Part shown: piece by piece, positions 1 to 10,302 of the stretch
Layout of the letters: every line of letters begins with the position of its first letter
Position numbering within the stretch: position 1 is the stretch's first letter
NCBI RefSeq assembly: GCF_900113905.1
Contig: NZ_FORC01000001.1
Span: 434,001-498,000, forward strand
Direction of reading: 5' to 3'
Origin: Phytopseudomonas argentinensis
Lineage (GTDB): Bacteria; Pseudomonadota; Gammaproteobacteria; Pseudomonadales; Pseudomonadaceae
Length of the DNA: 64,000 nucleotides
Position numbers and translations under genes: made by a program
Notes under the pieces: model-generated
Told to the model about the DNA's origin: nothing
What the model saw: only the letters and a program-made list of their open reading frames with translations
Database searches by the model: none

Positions 1-2
1 CC

Positions 3-1463
3 CAGCAGCACTACAACAGCTTCCGCGACCGCTTCGCCGACTGGCCGGTAACCGTGGAGGTGATGAGCCGTTTCAAGAGTGCCAAGGAAGTCAGCGCTGC
101 CATCGAGCAACTGGCCGAGGGCAAGATCGACATCATCATCGGCACCCACAAGCTGCTGCAGGATGACGTCAAGATCAAAAACCTGGGCCTGGTGATCATC
201 GACGAGGAGCACCGCTTCGGCGTGCGCCAGAAGGAAGCCCTCAAGGCCCTGCGCAGCGAAGTGGACATTCTCACCCTGACCGCCACGCCGATTCCGCGCA
301 CCCTGAACATGGCGGTGTCGGGCATGCGCGACCTGTCGATCATCGCCACGCCGCCGGCGCGGCGTCTGTCGGTGCGCACCTTCGTCATGGAGCAGAACAA
401 GCCGACGATCAAGGAAGCACTGCTACGCGAACTGTTGCGCGGCGGCCAGGTGTACTACCTGCACAACGACGTGAAGACCATCGAGAAGTGCGCCGCCGAC
501 CTGGCCGAACTGGTGCCCGAGGCGCGCATCGGCATCGGCCACGGGCAGATGCACGAGCGTGAGCTGGAACAGGTGATGGGCGACTTCTATCACAAGCGCT
601 TCAACGTGCTGATCGCTTCGACCATCATCGAGACCGGCATCGACGTGCCGAGCGCCAACACCATCATCATCGAGCGCGCCGACAAGTTCGGCCTGGCCCA
701 GCTGCACCAGCTGCGCGGGCGTGTCGGCCGTAGCCACCACCAGGCCTACGCCTACCTGCTTACACCACCACGCAAGCAGATGACCGACGACGCGCAGAAG
801 CGCCTGGAGGCCATCGCCAACGCCCAGGACCTCGGCGCCGGCTTCGTGCTCGCCACCCATGACCTGGAAATCCGCGGCGCCGGCGAACTGCTCGGCGACG
901 GCCAGAGCGGGCAGATTCAGGCGGTCGGTTTCACCCTGTACATGGAAATGCTCGAACGGGCGGTCAAGTCGATCCGCAAGGGCGAGCAGCCCAACCTCGA
1001 CCAGCCCCTGGGCGGCGGACCGGAGATCAACCTGCGGGTACCGGCGCTGATTCCCGAGGATTACCTGCCGGACGTGCACGCCCGCCTGATCCTCTACAAA
1101 CGCATCGCCAACGCCAGCGACGAGGACGGCCTCAAGGAGCTGCAGGTGGAGATGATCGACCGCTTCGGCCTGCTCCCCGAGCCGACCAAGAATCTGGTGC
1201 GCATCACCCTGCTCAAGCTGCAGGCCGAACGCCTGGGCATCAAGAAGATCGATGCCGGGCCGCAGGGCGGACGCATCGAGTTCGCCGCGGAAACCCCGGT
1301 CGATCCGCTGACGCTGATCAAGCTGATCCAGAGCGCGCCGAACCGCTACAAGTTCGAAGGCGCCACGCTGTTCCGCTTCTCGGTGCCGATGGAACGCCCG
1401 GAGGAACGCTTCAATACTCTTGAAGCACTGCTGGAGCGGTTGCTGGCGACAGTGAAGAGCTGA
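3..1463 (+). CDS. mfd: Transcription-repair coupling factor Mfd, C-terminal part (5' end outside window)
   Basis: The gene is open from the left edge and encodes about 486 residues to the stop. Mfd is a superfamily 2 DNA translocase that pushes stalled RNA polymerase off the template and recruits UvrA for transcription-coupled repair. Visible helicase motifs are DEEHRFG (motif II), TATPIPRT (motif III), STIIETGIDVP (motif V) and QLRGRVGRS (motif VI). The TRG translocation motif region and the C-terminal UvrA-mask domain (after about residue 340 of this fragment) follow. Full Mfd is about 1150 residues, so more than half lies outside the window. A perfect hairpin follows the stop. Identification is secure; only the 5' truncation by the window edge is odd. 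Confidence 0.97.
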   Translation, partial: QQHYNSFRDRFADWPVTVEVMSRFKSAKEVSAAIEQLAEGKIDIIIGTHKLLQDDVKIKNLGLVIIDEEHRFGVRQKEALKALRSEVDILTLTATPIPRTLNMAVSGMRDLSIIATPPARRLSVRTFVMEQNKPTIKEALLRELLRGGQVYYLHNDVKTIEKCAADLAELVPEARIGIGHGQMHERELEQVMGDFYHKRFNVLIASTIIETGIDVPSANTIIIERADKFGLAQLHQLRGRVGRSHHQAYAYLLTPPRKQMTDDAQKRLEAIANAQDLGAGFVLATHDLEIRGAGELLGDGQSGQIQAVGFTLYMEMLERAVKSIRKGEQPNLDQPLGGGPEINLRVPALIPEDYLPDVHARLILYKRIANASDEDGLKELQVEMIDRFGLLPEPTKNLVRITLLKLQAERLGIKKIDAGPQGGRIEFAAETPVDPLTLIKLIQSAPNRYKFEGATLFRFSVPMERPEERFNTLEALLERLLATVKS

Positions 1464-1470
1464 AAACCAT

Positions 1471-1500
1471 CAGGGCCGCTTATGCGGCCCTGATTGCATC
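1471..1500 (+). terminator. Hairpin terminator after mfd
   Basis: A perfect 10-bp stem (1471-1480 with 1485-1494) closes a TTAT loop seven bases after the mfd stop. The following T-run is weak, so it may act partly as a transcript 3' end protector. Confidence 0.6.
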
Positions 1501-1517
1501 TAAGTACACAGGCCTTT

Positions 1518-1566
1518 TGTGGGAGCGGGCCATGCCCGCGATTCGCGCGCATGGCGCGCTCCCACA
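1518..1566. repeat. REP-like palindromic element, copy 1
   Basis: Outer arms TGTGGGAGCG (1518-1527) and CGCTCCCACA (1557-1566) are perfect inverted repeats enclosing a GC-rich core with CATGCCCGCGA. It lies between the convergent genes mfd and nagZ, the usual place for Pseudomonas REP elements. A related copy with a 13-nt insertion lies at 42053-42113. Confidence 0.75.
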
Positions 1567-1601
1567 GACTGCAGCTCCCGCCACTGTGCGGCCGCCCTCC
1601 C

Positions 1602-2612
1602 TTACTCCACCAACTGCGCCGCGCGCAACGCCGAGAGCGCCTGCGCCCAACGCGGATCCTGGCGGTAGTCGACGCCCGGAAAAGCCCGCCGACGCATACG
1701 CGCCAGCCCCTTGGGCGCCACGACCTTGAGGCGCTGGGCCGCCGACAACGCCAGCTCTGCCGCTGCCCGGTCATTGCATACCAGCCCCATATCGCAGCCG
1801 GCGCTCAGCGCCGCCTCGATACGGCTGGCCGCATCGCCGACCACATGGGCACCGGCCATCGACAGGTCGTCGCTGAAAATCACCCCCGCGAAACCCAGCT
1901 CGCCACGCAGAATGTCCTGCAGCCAGCGGCGCGAGAAGCCGGCCGGCTGGCTGTCGACCTGCGGGTAGATGACGTGGGCCGGCATCACCGCCGCCAGCTC
2001 GCGGCTCAGCGCCGCGAACGGGCGCAGATCCTTCTGGCGGATTTCATCCAGGCTGCGCTCATCAAGGGGGATCGCCACATGGGAGTCGGCCTCGGCCCAG
2101 CCATGGCCGGGGAAATGCTTGCCGGTGGCGGCCATGCCCGCCTCCGCCATGCCGCGGATAAAGGCACCGGCCAGTTGCGTGGCGCGCTCGGCGTCGCCCT
2201 CGAACGCGCGGTGGCCGACCACCGCACTGCGCCCGTGGTCCAGATCCAGCACCGGCGCGAAGCTCAGGTCCAGGCCCACGGCCAACACTTCAGTGGCCAT
2301 CAGCCAGCCGCACTGGCGCGCCAGCTGCTCGGCATCGGCGCAAGCGGCAATCGCCCGCATGGCTGGCAACTTCACGAACCCCTGGCGCAGACGCTGTACA
2401 CGACCGCCCTCCTGATCCACCGCCAGGAGCAGGTCGGGACGTACCGCGCGGATGGACTCGGACAATTCGCGCACCTGCCGCGGGTTCTCGATATTGCGAG
2501 CAAAGATGATCAGGCCGCCGACTTCGGGCTGGCGCAACAGCTGGCGATCCTCGGCGGTCAGCCAGGTACCGCCGATGTCCACCATCAGAGAGCCATACAG
2601 GGGTGTGGTCAC
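1602..2612 (-). CDS. nagZ: Beta-N-acetylhexosaminidase NagZ (GH3)
   Basis: NagZ is a cytoplasmic glycoside hydrolase family 3 enzyme. It removes GlcNAc from 1,6-anhydro-muropeptides during cell wall recycling, and its products influence AmpC beta-lactamase induction. The protein has 336 residues, close to the family length. Visible motifs are KHFPGHG (165-171), the following DSH with the likely catalytic histidine near 178, and FSDDLSM with the nucleophile aspartate at 248. The start is GTG at 2612 with AAGGA about 9 bases upstream. It lies beside psrA and lexA, as in P. aeruginosa, and faces mfd. No strong terminator is seen other than the REP element downstream. Confidence 0.95.
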   Translation of the reverse strand: MTTPLYGSLMVDIGGTWLTAEDRQLLRQPEVGGLIIFARNIENPRQVRELSESIRAVRPDLLLAVDQEGGRVQRLRQGFVKLPAMRAIAACADAEQLARQCGWLMATEVLAVGLDLSFAPVLDLDHGRSAVVGHRAFEGDAERATQLAGAFIRGMAEAGMAATGKHFPGHGWAEADSHVAIPLDERSLDEIRQKDLRPFAALSRELAAVMPAHVIYPQVDSQPAGFSRRWLQDILRGELGFAGVIFSDDLSMAGAHVVGDAASRIEAALSAGCDMGLVCNDRAAAELALSAAQRLKVVAPKGLARMRRRAFPGVDYRQDPRWAQALSALRAAQLVE

Positions 2613-2770
2613 AACGGATATTCCTTGAATAGAGCTTCGCGCCCAACGGCCATGGGCGCGTGGCGCCGGTCAGAGTTCCCGGCTGCCGCGCCGTGGCACG
2701 CATGGAGCGGCTAGGGCAAAGCCGCTAGCTTAGGGGCAGCAAGGAGCCGTGGGCAAGCGCTGCGCCTGGC

Positions 2771-3475
2771 TCAAGGCTTGCTGACGGCAGGGCTTTTGTG
2801 GCGAGGAATGAGCTGGGCGGTGGCAAGACGCGGATCGGTCACCGCGCTTTCCGAGCGCATTCCCGCCGCCAGGAACGGCACCATCAGGCGCATCACCTGC
2901 TCGATCGAGGTGTCGACGCCAAAGTCGCTCTCGGCCATGGCGCGCAGCGCCTTGATACCGGACATGCTGAACGCCGCCGCGCCAAGCATGAAATGCACGC
3001 GCCAGAACAATTCCAGGGGCGGAATGCCGGGCGCCGCTTCGTGCACCAGGTACATGTAACGACGAAACACCTTGCCGTAGACTTCTTCCAGGTATTTGCG
3101 CAGGTGCCCCTGGCTCTGGCTGAACGCCAGGCCCAGCAGGCGCATGAAGATCGACAGATCGTTGCCGCTGCGCGGCTTGACCGCCAGGGCCTGCTCGACC
3201 AGCAACTCGAGCAATTCCTCGAGACTGAAGGTCACCCCGGGCTTGCTCTGGCGCTTGTCCAGCTCGCGCTCGAGGCTGCTGCAGAAGGGCCCGAGAAAGC
3301 GCGAGAACACCGCCTGGATCAGGGCTTTCTTGGAGCCGAAATGGTAGTTGACGGCCGCCAGATTGACCCCCGCCTTGCTGGTGATCAGACGCAGCGACGT
3401 TTCGGCAAAGCCCTTTTCCGCGAATAACTGCTCCGCAGCATCGAGAATGCGTTCAACGGTTTCCGATTGCGCCAT
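2771..3475 (-). CDS. psrA: TetR-family transcriptional regulator PsrA
   Basis: PsrA is a TetR-type dimeric repressor/activator that responds to long-chain fatty acids. In Pseudomonas it activates rpoS, represses fad genes and represses itself. The N-terminal helix-turn-helix spans about residues 28-47 (SLRLITSKAG...VNYHFGSK), followed by a ligand-binding helical domain; length is 234 residues. An in-frame start 33 bases further upstream exists but would run through the operator palindromes at 3489-3515, so the MAQSE start at 3475 is preferred. The gene is divergent from lexA and next to nagZ. Two PsrA-type palindromes immediately upstream point to autoregulation. Confidence 0.95.
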   Translation of the reverse strand: MAQSETVERILDAAEQLFAEKGFAETSLRLITSKAGVNLAAVNYHFGSKKALIQAVFSRFLGPFCSSLERELDKRQSKPGVTFSLEELLELLVEQALAVKPRSGNDLSIFMRLLGLAFSQSQGHLRKYLEEVYGKVFRRYMYLVHEAAPGIPPLELFWRVHFMLGAAAFSMSGIKALRAMAESDFGVDTSIEQVMRLMVPFLAAGMRSESAVTDPRLATAQLIPRHKSPAVSKP

Positions 3476-3488
3476 GACATCCACCAGA

Positions 3489-3515
3489 CAAACAAGTGTT
3501 TGAAACATACGTTTC
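3489..3515. promoter_or_regulatory. Two overlapping PsrA-type operators
   Basis: CAAAC-AAGT-GTTTG (3489-3502) and GAAAC-ATAC-GTTTC (3502-3515) both fit the known PsrA consensus [G/C]AAAC(N2-4)GTTT[G/C]. They share base 3502 and start 13 bases upstream of the psrA start codon. They most likely serve autorepression. Confidence 0.8.
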
Positions 3516-3701
3516 AGCGCGTACCGCTGTCAAGCCGCGCAGGGCGTATTCTGGATGCTCAGTCATGATTTGGCGATAGCGTCGCGCTGCCTTCCAGGCG
3601 CTGAGGGAGTTGGCAGCAATGCCCCCAAGCCTGCCGTTCGTCCCCTGGCCCAAGCGCAACCCATGGAGAGCAGCCACCAACGGATTGCCAAGCGCCACTT
3701 A

Positions 3702-3736
3702 CTGTATATAATTCCAGTCACTGTATAAAAAGCCAG
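3702..3736. promoter_or_regulatory. Two LexA (SOS) boxes
   Basis: CTGTATATAATTCCAG (3702-3717) and CTGTATAAAAAGCCAG (3721-3736) are tandem CTGT-N8-(C/A)CAG sites. They end 10 bases before the lexA start. Two adjacent boxes before lexA fit autorepression by cooperative LexA binding. Confidence 0.9.
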
Positions 3737-3746
3737 AGCGCCTCAC

Positions 3747-4358
3747 ATGATCAAGCTGACGCCCCGCCAAGGTGAGATTCTCGCCTTCATCAAGCAGTGC
3801 CTGGAAGACAACGGCTACCCACCAACCCGCGCCGAGATCGCTCAGGCCCTTGGCTTCAAGTCGCCAAACGCCGCCGAGGAGCACCTCAAGGCCTTGGCAC
3901 GCAAGGGCGCCATCGAGATGACCCCAGGCGCCTCGCGTGGCATTCGCATTCCGGGCTTCGAGCCCAACCAGGATGAAGAGGAAGGGCTGCCGGTGATTGG
4001 CCGCGTCGCCGCCGGTGCGCCGATCCTGGCACAGCAGCACATCGAGGAAGCCTGCCGGATAAACCCGGACTTCTTCCGCCCCAAGGCCGACTATCTGTTG
4101 CGTGTGCGCGGCATGAGCATGAAGGACATCGGCATCATCGACGGTGATTTGCTCGCCGTGCACACCACCAGTGAAGCCCGCAACGGCCAGGTTGTGGTCG
4201 CGCGCATCGATGATGAGGTCACGGTCAAGCGCTTCAAGCGTGAAGGCAACAGGGTATGGCTGCTGGCGGAAAACCCCGAGTTCGCCCCGATCGAAGTGAA
4301 TCTGGAAGAACAGGATCTGGTCATCGAAGGTTTGAGTGTCGGCGTCATCCGCCGCTAA
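3747..4358 (+). CDS. lexA: SOS regulator LexA
   Basis: LexA represses SOS genes and cleaves itself when stimulated by RecA filaments on single-stranded DNA. The protein has 203 residues. A winged helix-turn-helix (about 1-70, with [15 protein letters not shown]) is joined to an S24 peptidase fold. The cleavage site is Ala89-Gly90 in RVAAGAP, the nucleophile is Ser124 in GMSM, and the general base is Lys161 in TVKRF. All key residues are intact. Two SOS boxes precede the gene, and sulA follows 11 bases after the stop, so they are probably co-transcribed as in P. aeruginosa. Confidence 0.98.
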   Translation: MIKLTPRQGEILAFIKQCLEDNGYPPTRAEIAQALGFKSPNAAEEHLKALARKGAIEMTPGASRGIRIPGFEPNQDEEEGLPVIGRVAAGAPILAQQHIEEACRINPDFFRPKADYLLRVRGMSMKDIGIIDGDLLAVHTTSEARNGQVVVARIDDEVTVKRFKREGNRVWLLAENPEFAPIEVNLEEQDLVIEGLSVGVIRR

Positions 4359-4369
4359 TTGGAGGCGTC

Positions 4370-4825
4370 ATGCAGTTCCCCCAGTCGTTGAGCCGTAACC
4401 AACTGCCCCTGTTCGATGCTTTTCTGGCATCGACCATCGCAGTCGTAGAGGATCCAGCTAGCCAGGAAGACACCTTCAGCGAGGTGTCGCTGCGTGGTGC
4501 CGCCGGGCATTGCCTGACGCTACTGGCGCCCATGCTGCGGGAACTGAGTGAGAAGGATGACGAACGCTGGCTGACCCTGATCGCCCCGCCCGCCAGCCTG
4601 ACCCAAAGCTGGCTGCGTGACGCCGGGCTGAACCGCGAGCGTATTCTGCTGCTGCAGCCCCGTAGCAATCAGAGCCCGCTGCAACTGGCCCAGGAAGCGC
4701 TCAAGCTTGGCCGCAGCCATACCGTGGTCAGCTGGCTGCACCCCCTACCCCAGCAGGCACGTGGGCAACTGGAAGCGGCGGCGCGCACCGGCAAGGCACA
4801 AAGCCTGAATATCAGCCTGGGTTGA
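4370..4825 (+). CDS. sulA: SOS cell division inhibitor SulA
   Basis: SulA binds FtsZ monomers and blocks septation during DNA damage. The ATG at 4370 has a GGAGG directly upstream and gives 151 residues, near the size of the P. aeruginosa protein. An upstream in-frame extension into lexA exists but lacks a ribosome site. The conserved core LTLIAPPASLTQSWLRDAGL and the C-terminal VVSWLHPLP fit the SulA/RecA-like family. Immediate position downstream of lexA is typical of Pseudomonas and supports the name. A good terminator follows. Confidence 0.92.
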   Translation: MQFPQSLSRNQLPLFDAFLASTIAVVEDPASQEDTFSEVSLRGAAGHCLTLLAPMLRELSEKDDERWLTLIAPPASLTQSWLRDAGLNRERILLLQPRSNQSPLQLAQEALKLGRSHTVVSWLHPLPQQARGQLEAAARTGKAQSLNISLG

Positions 4826-4859
4826 GAACTGGCGGCGGCTAACAGTCGAGCAGAAAAAC

Positions 4860-4886
4860 AAAGGCCAGCGATTATGCTGGCCTTTT
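4860..4886 (+). terminator. Terminator after lexA-sulA
   Basis: AAGGCCAGC (4861-4869) pairs with GCTGGCCTT (4876-4884) and is followed by TT. The flanking A- and T-runs make it usable in both directions, so it also suits the facing gene that ends at 4927. Confidence 0.85.
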
Positions 4887-4926
4887 GTGTATCTGCGTTC
4901 GCCTGATCGATCCAGGCGAATGCCTG

Positions 4927-5163
4927 TCAGTGCAGTACGCGCGGTTGCTCGTCTTCCTGCTCGAAATCGCCTTCAGCCATTCTGCCGGCCATCTGCACAC
5001 CAACATTGAGCATCGCCTTGGCGACCTCCACGTGTTGGCCCTGCAAAAATGCCTTGGCATCTTCCGAGAAGTCCAGCACCACCAGTGCTTCCTCATCGTC
5101 AGCTCGACGCAGGGCGATACGCCCATCGGGCAATTCGACGATTTCTAGGAAGGAAGTAGGCAT
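4927..5163 (-). CDS. Conserved hypothetical protein (PA3009-like)
   Basis: This acidic cytoplasmic protein has 78 residues and no signal peptide or membrane segment. The N-terminal half (EIVELPDGRIALRRADDEEALVVLDFSEDA, here split by a helix-rich tail) looks like a small beta-then-alpha fold. The position between sulA and topA matches the P. aeruginosa order, where the equivalent gene has no known function. It may be co-transcribed with the next gene upstream on this strand, 111 bases away. I do not recognise a function. Confidence 0.8.
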   Translation of the reverse strand: MPTSFLEIVELPDGRIALRRADDEEALVVLDFSEDAKAFLQGQHVEVAKAMLNVGVQMAGRMAEGDFEQEDEQPRVLH

Positions 5164-5274
5164 AACTCTGGCTCTCCACTAACGGCTGCCCAGTGTAACA
5201 GCGAGGCCGCCTGATCGCTTGGCGAAAAAACGGCCAATTGCCGAACGGCTTTCAATCGGCGGCACCTGCCGCGC

Positions 5275-5796
5275 TTACCACTCGCTGAGGCCAACACGAA
5301 AACGCTGAGCCAGCGACTTGAGTTCCTGCCGCCAGCTTTCCAGGGTCTCATGGGCCAGGGGCGGCTCCTCCTCCACCACACTGACCGCCTCGATCAGCGC
5401 AGAATTGCCAGATTCGCCCTTGGCTACACGCGGCGGGCGTGGTGGCTTGAACAGCTCGGCATGGGCAGCCAGCAGCTGGCCCAGCCAGGTATGGCGATTC
5501 TCGGCAAGCTCGACCAACTCCGCCAGTTCCGGGCTCGGCGCGTCAGCCAGGCTCTGGCGCTCGAGCAGCGCCTCGGCGCGCGGGGCGCTGCTGTTCGGCA
5601 GGCGATAGAAGCCGGCGATCTCGTGGCAAAGCCCGAGCAAGGCGCCGTACAGATGAAACAGCGTGGCCTCGCGCTCGGCCTGTACCAGCGCCTGGGCATT
5701 CATCGCCCGCCCCTCTTCGGCCTTGCGCCAGGACTCCAGGGACAGCCCGGCATAGAAGATCTTCTGATTGGTGCGGGTATAGAGTTCGCCAGCCAT
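5275..5796 (-). CDS. Conserved hypothetical protein (PA3010-like, DUF6586 type)
   Basis: The ATG at 5796 (MAGELYTRTNQ) follows a GGAGAG ribosome site and gives 173 residues. The longer in-frame version starting at 5874 would overlap the end of topA and lacks such a site. The protein is soluble and strongly helical, with many Glu and Ala residues; the stretch AGELYTRTNQKIFYAGLSLE is its most distinctive part. It lies just downstream of topA on the same strand (53 bases), so read-through from topA is likely. Function is unknown. Confidence 0.8.
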   Translation of the reverse strand: MAGELYTRTNQKIFYAGLSLESWRKAEEGRAMNAQALVQAEREATLFHLYGALLGLCHEIAGFYRLPNSSAPRAEALLERQSLADAPSPELAELVELAENRHTWLGQLLAAHAELFKPPRPPRVAKGESGNSALIEAVSVVEEEPPLAHETLESWRQELKSLAQRFRVGLSEW

Positions 5797-5849
5797 ATGC
5801 ACTCTCCAGATAGCCCCAGGCACGCTCGCTCGAGCATGCCTGGTACGGG

Positions 5850-8456
5850 TCAACGCTTGTCTTCGACCTTCCACTTGCCGCCGTCGAAGAACGCCTTCCA
5901 GCCGGTGGGCTTACCGTCCACCTCGGTCTGCACGTATTGCTCCTTGGTCTTGCGGCTATAACGGATCACCGCCGCGCGACCTTCCGGATCCCTGGCCGGC
6001 GCATCGATCAGGAAGTGGTATTTCGGATCGATCTCGTCCTTGTGCGGAATCAGTTCGAGCACCAGCGGCGCACGGGTTTCGCGGTTCTTCGGGAATTGGC
6101 TGGCGGCCAGGAACAGGCCCGAGGCGCCATCGCGCAGCACGTAGGTGTCGTCGACCTTTTCGCACTTGAGCTCCGGCATCTTCACCGCGTCCATCTTGGG
6201 TGGCGCGGGCTCGCCGTTGCGCAGCAACTTGCGGGTGTTCTTGCACTCGCTGTTGGTGCAGCCGAAGAACTTGCCGAAACGGCCGGTCTTGAGCTGCATC
6301 TGGCTGCCGCACTTGTCGCACTCCAGGCTCGGCCCTTCGTAGCCCTTGATACGGAACTGGCCCTGCTCGATCTCGTAGCCGGCACAATCGGGGTTGTTGC
6401 CACAGATGTGCAGCTTGCGGGTTTCATCGAGCAGGTAGGCATCCATGGCCGTGGCGCAGATCGGGCAGCGATGCTTGCCGAGCAGCACGCGGGACTCCGA
6501 CTCGCCCTCGTCATCGGCGGCAATCTCGTCGCCGGGCACCAGGTTGACCGTGGCCTTGCAACGCTCCTTAGGTGGCAGGGCATAGCCCGAGCAGCCGAGG
6601 AACACGCCAGTCGACGCGGTACGGATCATCATCGGTCGACCGCACTCGCGACAAGGAATATCGGTCAGGGTCGGAGTATTGGCACGCATGCCATTGTCTC
6701 CGTCGGCAGCCACTTCCAGTTTCTTCTTGAAGTCGCCGTAGAACTCGTCGAGCAGGTGCTTCCACTCGCGCTCGCCCTGGGCCACATCGTCGAGGTTCTC
6801 TTCCATGCCGGCGGTGAAGCCGTAGTCCATCAGGTCGGAGAAGCTCTCGGACAGGCGCTCGGTGACGATGTCGCCCATCTTCTCCGAGTAGAAGCGGCGG
6901 TTATGCAGCGCCACGTAGCCACGATCCTGAATGGTGGAAATGATCGCCGCGTAGGTGGACGGACGACCGATGCCACGCTTTTCCATTTCCTTGACCAAGC
7001 TGGCTTCCGAATAGCGCGCCGGCGGCTTGGTGAAGTGCTGGCTCGGGTCGAGCTTGATCAGCTTCAGCGCCTCACCCTGGCTCATTTCCGGCAGCACGGC
7101 ATCGTCACCCGGTTTGCTCAGCTGTGGCTGGGCACGGGTGTAGCCGTCGAACTTGAGGATACGACCCTTGGCGCGCAGCTCGAACTGCGCAGCGGCGACG
7201 GTCACGGTGGTCGACAGGTATTCGGCCGGCGGCATCTGGCAAGCCACAAACTGGCGCCAGATCAGCTCGTAGAGACGCTCGGCATCGCGCTCCATGCCGG
7301 ACAGCTGGGTAGGCCGCAGGTTGACGTCAGACGGGCGAATCGCCTCGTGCGCCTCCTGGGCGCCCTCCTTGCTGGAGTAGTAGTTGGGCTTCTCGGGCAG
7401 GTACTTCTTGCCGTACTCGCTGTCGATGAAACCCCGCACCATCTCGATGGCGTCGGCCGACAGGTTGGTCGAGTCGGTACGCATATAGGTGATGTAGCCG
7501 GCCTCGTAGAGACGCTGGGCCATCATCATGGTCTTCTTCACCCCGAAGCCCAGACGCGTGCTGGCCGCCTGCTGCAGGGTGGAGGTGATGAATGGCGCCG
7601 TTGGCTTGCTGCTGGTCGGTTTGTCTTCACGCTTGGCAACGCTGTAGCTCGACGCCTTGAGGGTCGCCAGCGCAGCCATGGCCTGGGCTTCGTTCAGCGG
7701 TTTGAAGGCCGCGCCATTTTCGCGCGCCACTTCGAAACGCACCTGGGCGTCCTTGGCGGTGCCGAGATCGGCGTGCACTTCCCAGTATTCTTCCGGCACG
7801 AAGGCGCGGATTTCCTTCTCGCGCTCGACCACCAGCTTCACCGCAACCGACTGCACGCGACCGGCGGACAGGCCCCGGGCGATCTTTGCCCACAGCAGCG
7901 GCGAGACCATGTAGCCGACCACGCGATCGAGGAAGCGGCGCGCCTGCTGAGCATTGACCCGGTTGATGTCCAGCTCGCCCGGGGCGGAAAACGCCTCCTG
8001 GATAGCCTTCTTGGTGATTTCGTTGAACACCACGCGCTTGTAGCGGCTGTCATCGCCGCCAATCGACTCGCGCAGGTGCCAGGCAATGGCCTCCCCCTCT
8101 CTATCCAAGTCGGTCGCGAGATAGATGGTGTCGGCTTCCTTGGCCAGGCGGCGCAGCTCCTCGACCACCTTTTCCTTGCCAGGCAGGATCTCGTACTTGG
8201 CTTTCCAGCCGTGCTCGGGATCGACACCCATGCGCGCGAACAGCTGACGCTTGGCCTTTTCCTTCGGCGACAGCGCCGGAGCTTCGCCAGCCGCAGCCTT
8301 GCCACGCTTGGCAGGCTCCTTGGTAGCCGCCCCGCCGCTGGTAGGGAGGTCGCGGATATGGCCGATGCTCGACTTCACCACGTACTGGCTGCCCAGGTAC
8401 TTGTTGATGGTCTTGGCCTTGGCCGGGGATTCCACGATGACCAGCGATTTACCCAT
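5850..8456 (-). CDS. topA: DNA topoisomerase I
   Basis: TopA relaxes negative supercoils by a type IA strand-passage mechanism. The protein has 868 residues, the normal Pseudomonas length. The Toprim domain shows [12 protein letters not shown] (residues 6-17) and TDLDREGEA (115-123) with the acidic triad. The active-site tyrosine is Tyr324 in YITYMRTDS. Three C-terminal four-cysteine zinc motifs are intact: C602/605/622/633, C664/667/685/691 and C713/716/733/738. An in-frame upstream extension of 89 codons is rejected because the protein begins with the universal [14 protein letters not shown]. The gene faces the same way as the two genes on either side. Confidence 0.98.
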   Translation of the reverse strand: MGKSLVIVESPAKAKTINKYLGSQYVVKSSIGHIRDLPTSGGAATKEPAKRGKAAAGEAPALSPKEKAKRQLFARMGVDPEHGWKAKYEILPGKEKVVEELRRLAKEADTIYLATDLDREGEAIAWHLRESIGGDDSRYKRVVFNEITKKAIQEAFSAPGELDINRVNAQQARRFLDRVVGYMVSPLLWAKIARGLSAGRVQSVAVKLVVEREKEIRAFVPEEYWEVHADLGTAKDAQVRFEVARENGAAFKPLNEAQAMAALATLKASSYSVAKREDKPTSSKPTAPFITSTLQQAASTRLGFGVKKTMMMAQRLYEAGYITYMRTDSTNLSADAIEMVRGFIDSEYGKKYLPEKPNYYSSKEGAQEAHEAIRPSDVNLRPTQLSGMERDAERLYELIWRQFVACQMPPAEYLSTTVTVAAAQFELRAKGRILKFDGYTRAQPQLSKPGDDAVLPEMSQGEALKLIKLDPSQHFTKPPARYSEASLVKEMEKRGIGRPSTYAAIISTIQDRGYVALHNRRFYSEKMGDIVTERLSESFSDLMDYGFTAGMEENLDDVAQGEREWKHLLDEFYGDFKKKLEVAADGDNGMRANTPTLTDIPCRECGRPMMIRTASTGVFLGCSGYALPPKERCKATVNLVPGDEIAADDEGESESRVLLGKHRCPICATAMDAYLLDETRKLHICGNNPDCAGYEIEQGQFRIKGYEGPSLECDKCGSQMQLKTGRFGKFFGCTNSECKNTRKLLRNGEPAPPKMDAVKMPELKCEKVDDTYVLRDGASGLFLAASQFPKNRETRAPLVLELIPHKDEIDPKYHFLIDAPARDPEGRAAVIRYSRKTKEQYVQTEVDGKPTGWKAFFDGGKWKVEDKR

Positions 8457-8719
8457 GGATTGGAAAATTCCTGAAATTCGATAATTGAAAAGGCAGCGAA
8501 TGCCTGAACACTGTTGGGCGTATCGGCTCGACGCCTTTCGCGTCGGCGATGAAAGCGCTCGCTCGACAGAGCGAACGCCAGAGAACGTGGCGCTTGCCGC
8601 TTGTATCATCGTTCGGCTGGTCATCCAACCGACCGGAAATGCCCTGCGACCTGCTTTGGCCCCGCTATATATAGTGGCGGTCAAGCCGAGGTCAAGGGCG
8701 AGTGTTTTCTCAGTCGACC

Positions 8720-8959
8720 TCAAGGCCGACGCAACACGCTCGCTTCGGCCTCGACAAAAGCAAAGCGCGGAACCCGCTCGCCGTCCACCTCGACCTCACT
8801 GGTGAACATCCCAAGCGGCCGCACCCAGAGACCGTATTCGCCGTACAACGCCTGGTAGACGACCAACTCTTCCTCGCTCTCGGAATGTTTGGCGACACCC
8901 AGCACGCGGTACTCGGGGCCTTTGTAGTGACGGTAGAGACCGGGTTGCAGCGACATCAT
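8720..8959 (-). CDS. DUF1653 domain protein
   Basis: A 79-residue soluble protein with the DUF1653 signature: [20 protein letters not shown] near the start, then a [20 protein letters not shown] core. The family is widespread, and its fold resembles small beta-barrel domains; its biochemical role is unknown to me. Two adjacent ATG codons occur at 8959 and 8956; AGGA six bases before the first favours 8959. It lies 263 bases upstream of topA on the same strand, as in P. aeruginosa (PA3012). Confidence 0.9.
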   Translation of the reverse strand: MMSLQPGLYRHYKGPEYRVLGVAKHSESEEELVVYQALYGEYGLWVRPLGMFTSEVEVDGERVPRFAFVEAEASVLRRP

Positions 8960-9042
8960 TCAATTTCCTGGAAATATTTTTCGTACGATACAAATAGCCG
9001 ACCGCCCGTCTGACGGCACCTCCTGGCGCCTGTCGACGGCGA

Positions 9043-9079
9043 GACCCAAAAAACAAAAACCGGGGCACTGGCCCCGGTT
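9043..9079 (-). terminator. Terminator of fadBA
   Basis: AACCGGGGC (9058-9066) pairs with GCCCCGGTT (9071-9079). Read on the minus strand it is followed by a long T-rich tract (9043-9057). It is a classical intrinsic terminator just after fadA. Confidence 0.92.
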
Positions 9080-9096
9080 GTGCAACCACCCAAACG

Positions 9097-10302
<1,206 letters not shown>

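Noticed and set aside
5937..8474. 845-residue open frame opposite topA
   Set aside because: It lies wholly antisense to topA, whose motifs are certain, and its translation is Leu/Gly/Val/Arg/His-rich shadow sequence without a ribosome site.
8457..8723. 89-codon upstream extension of topA
   Set aside because: TopA proteins begin with the [14 protein letters not shown] motif; the extension lacks conservation and a ribosome site.
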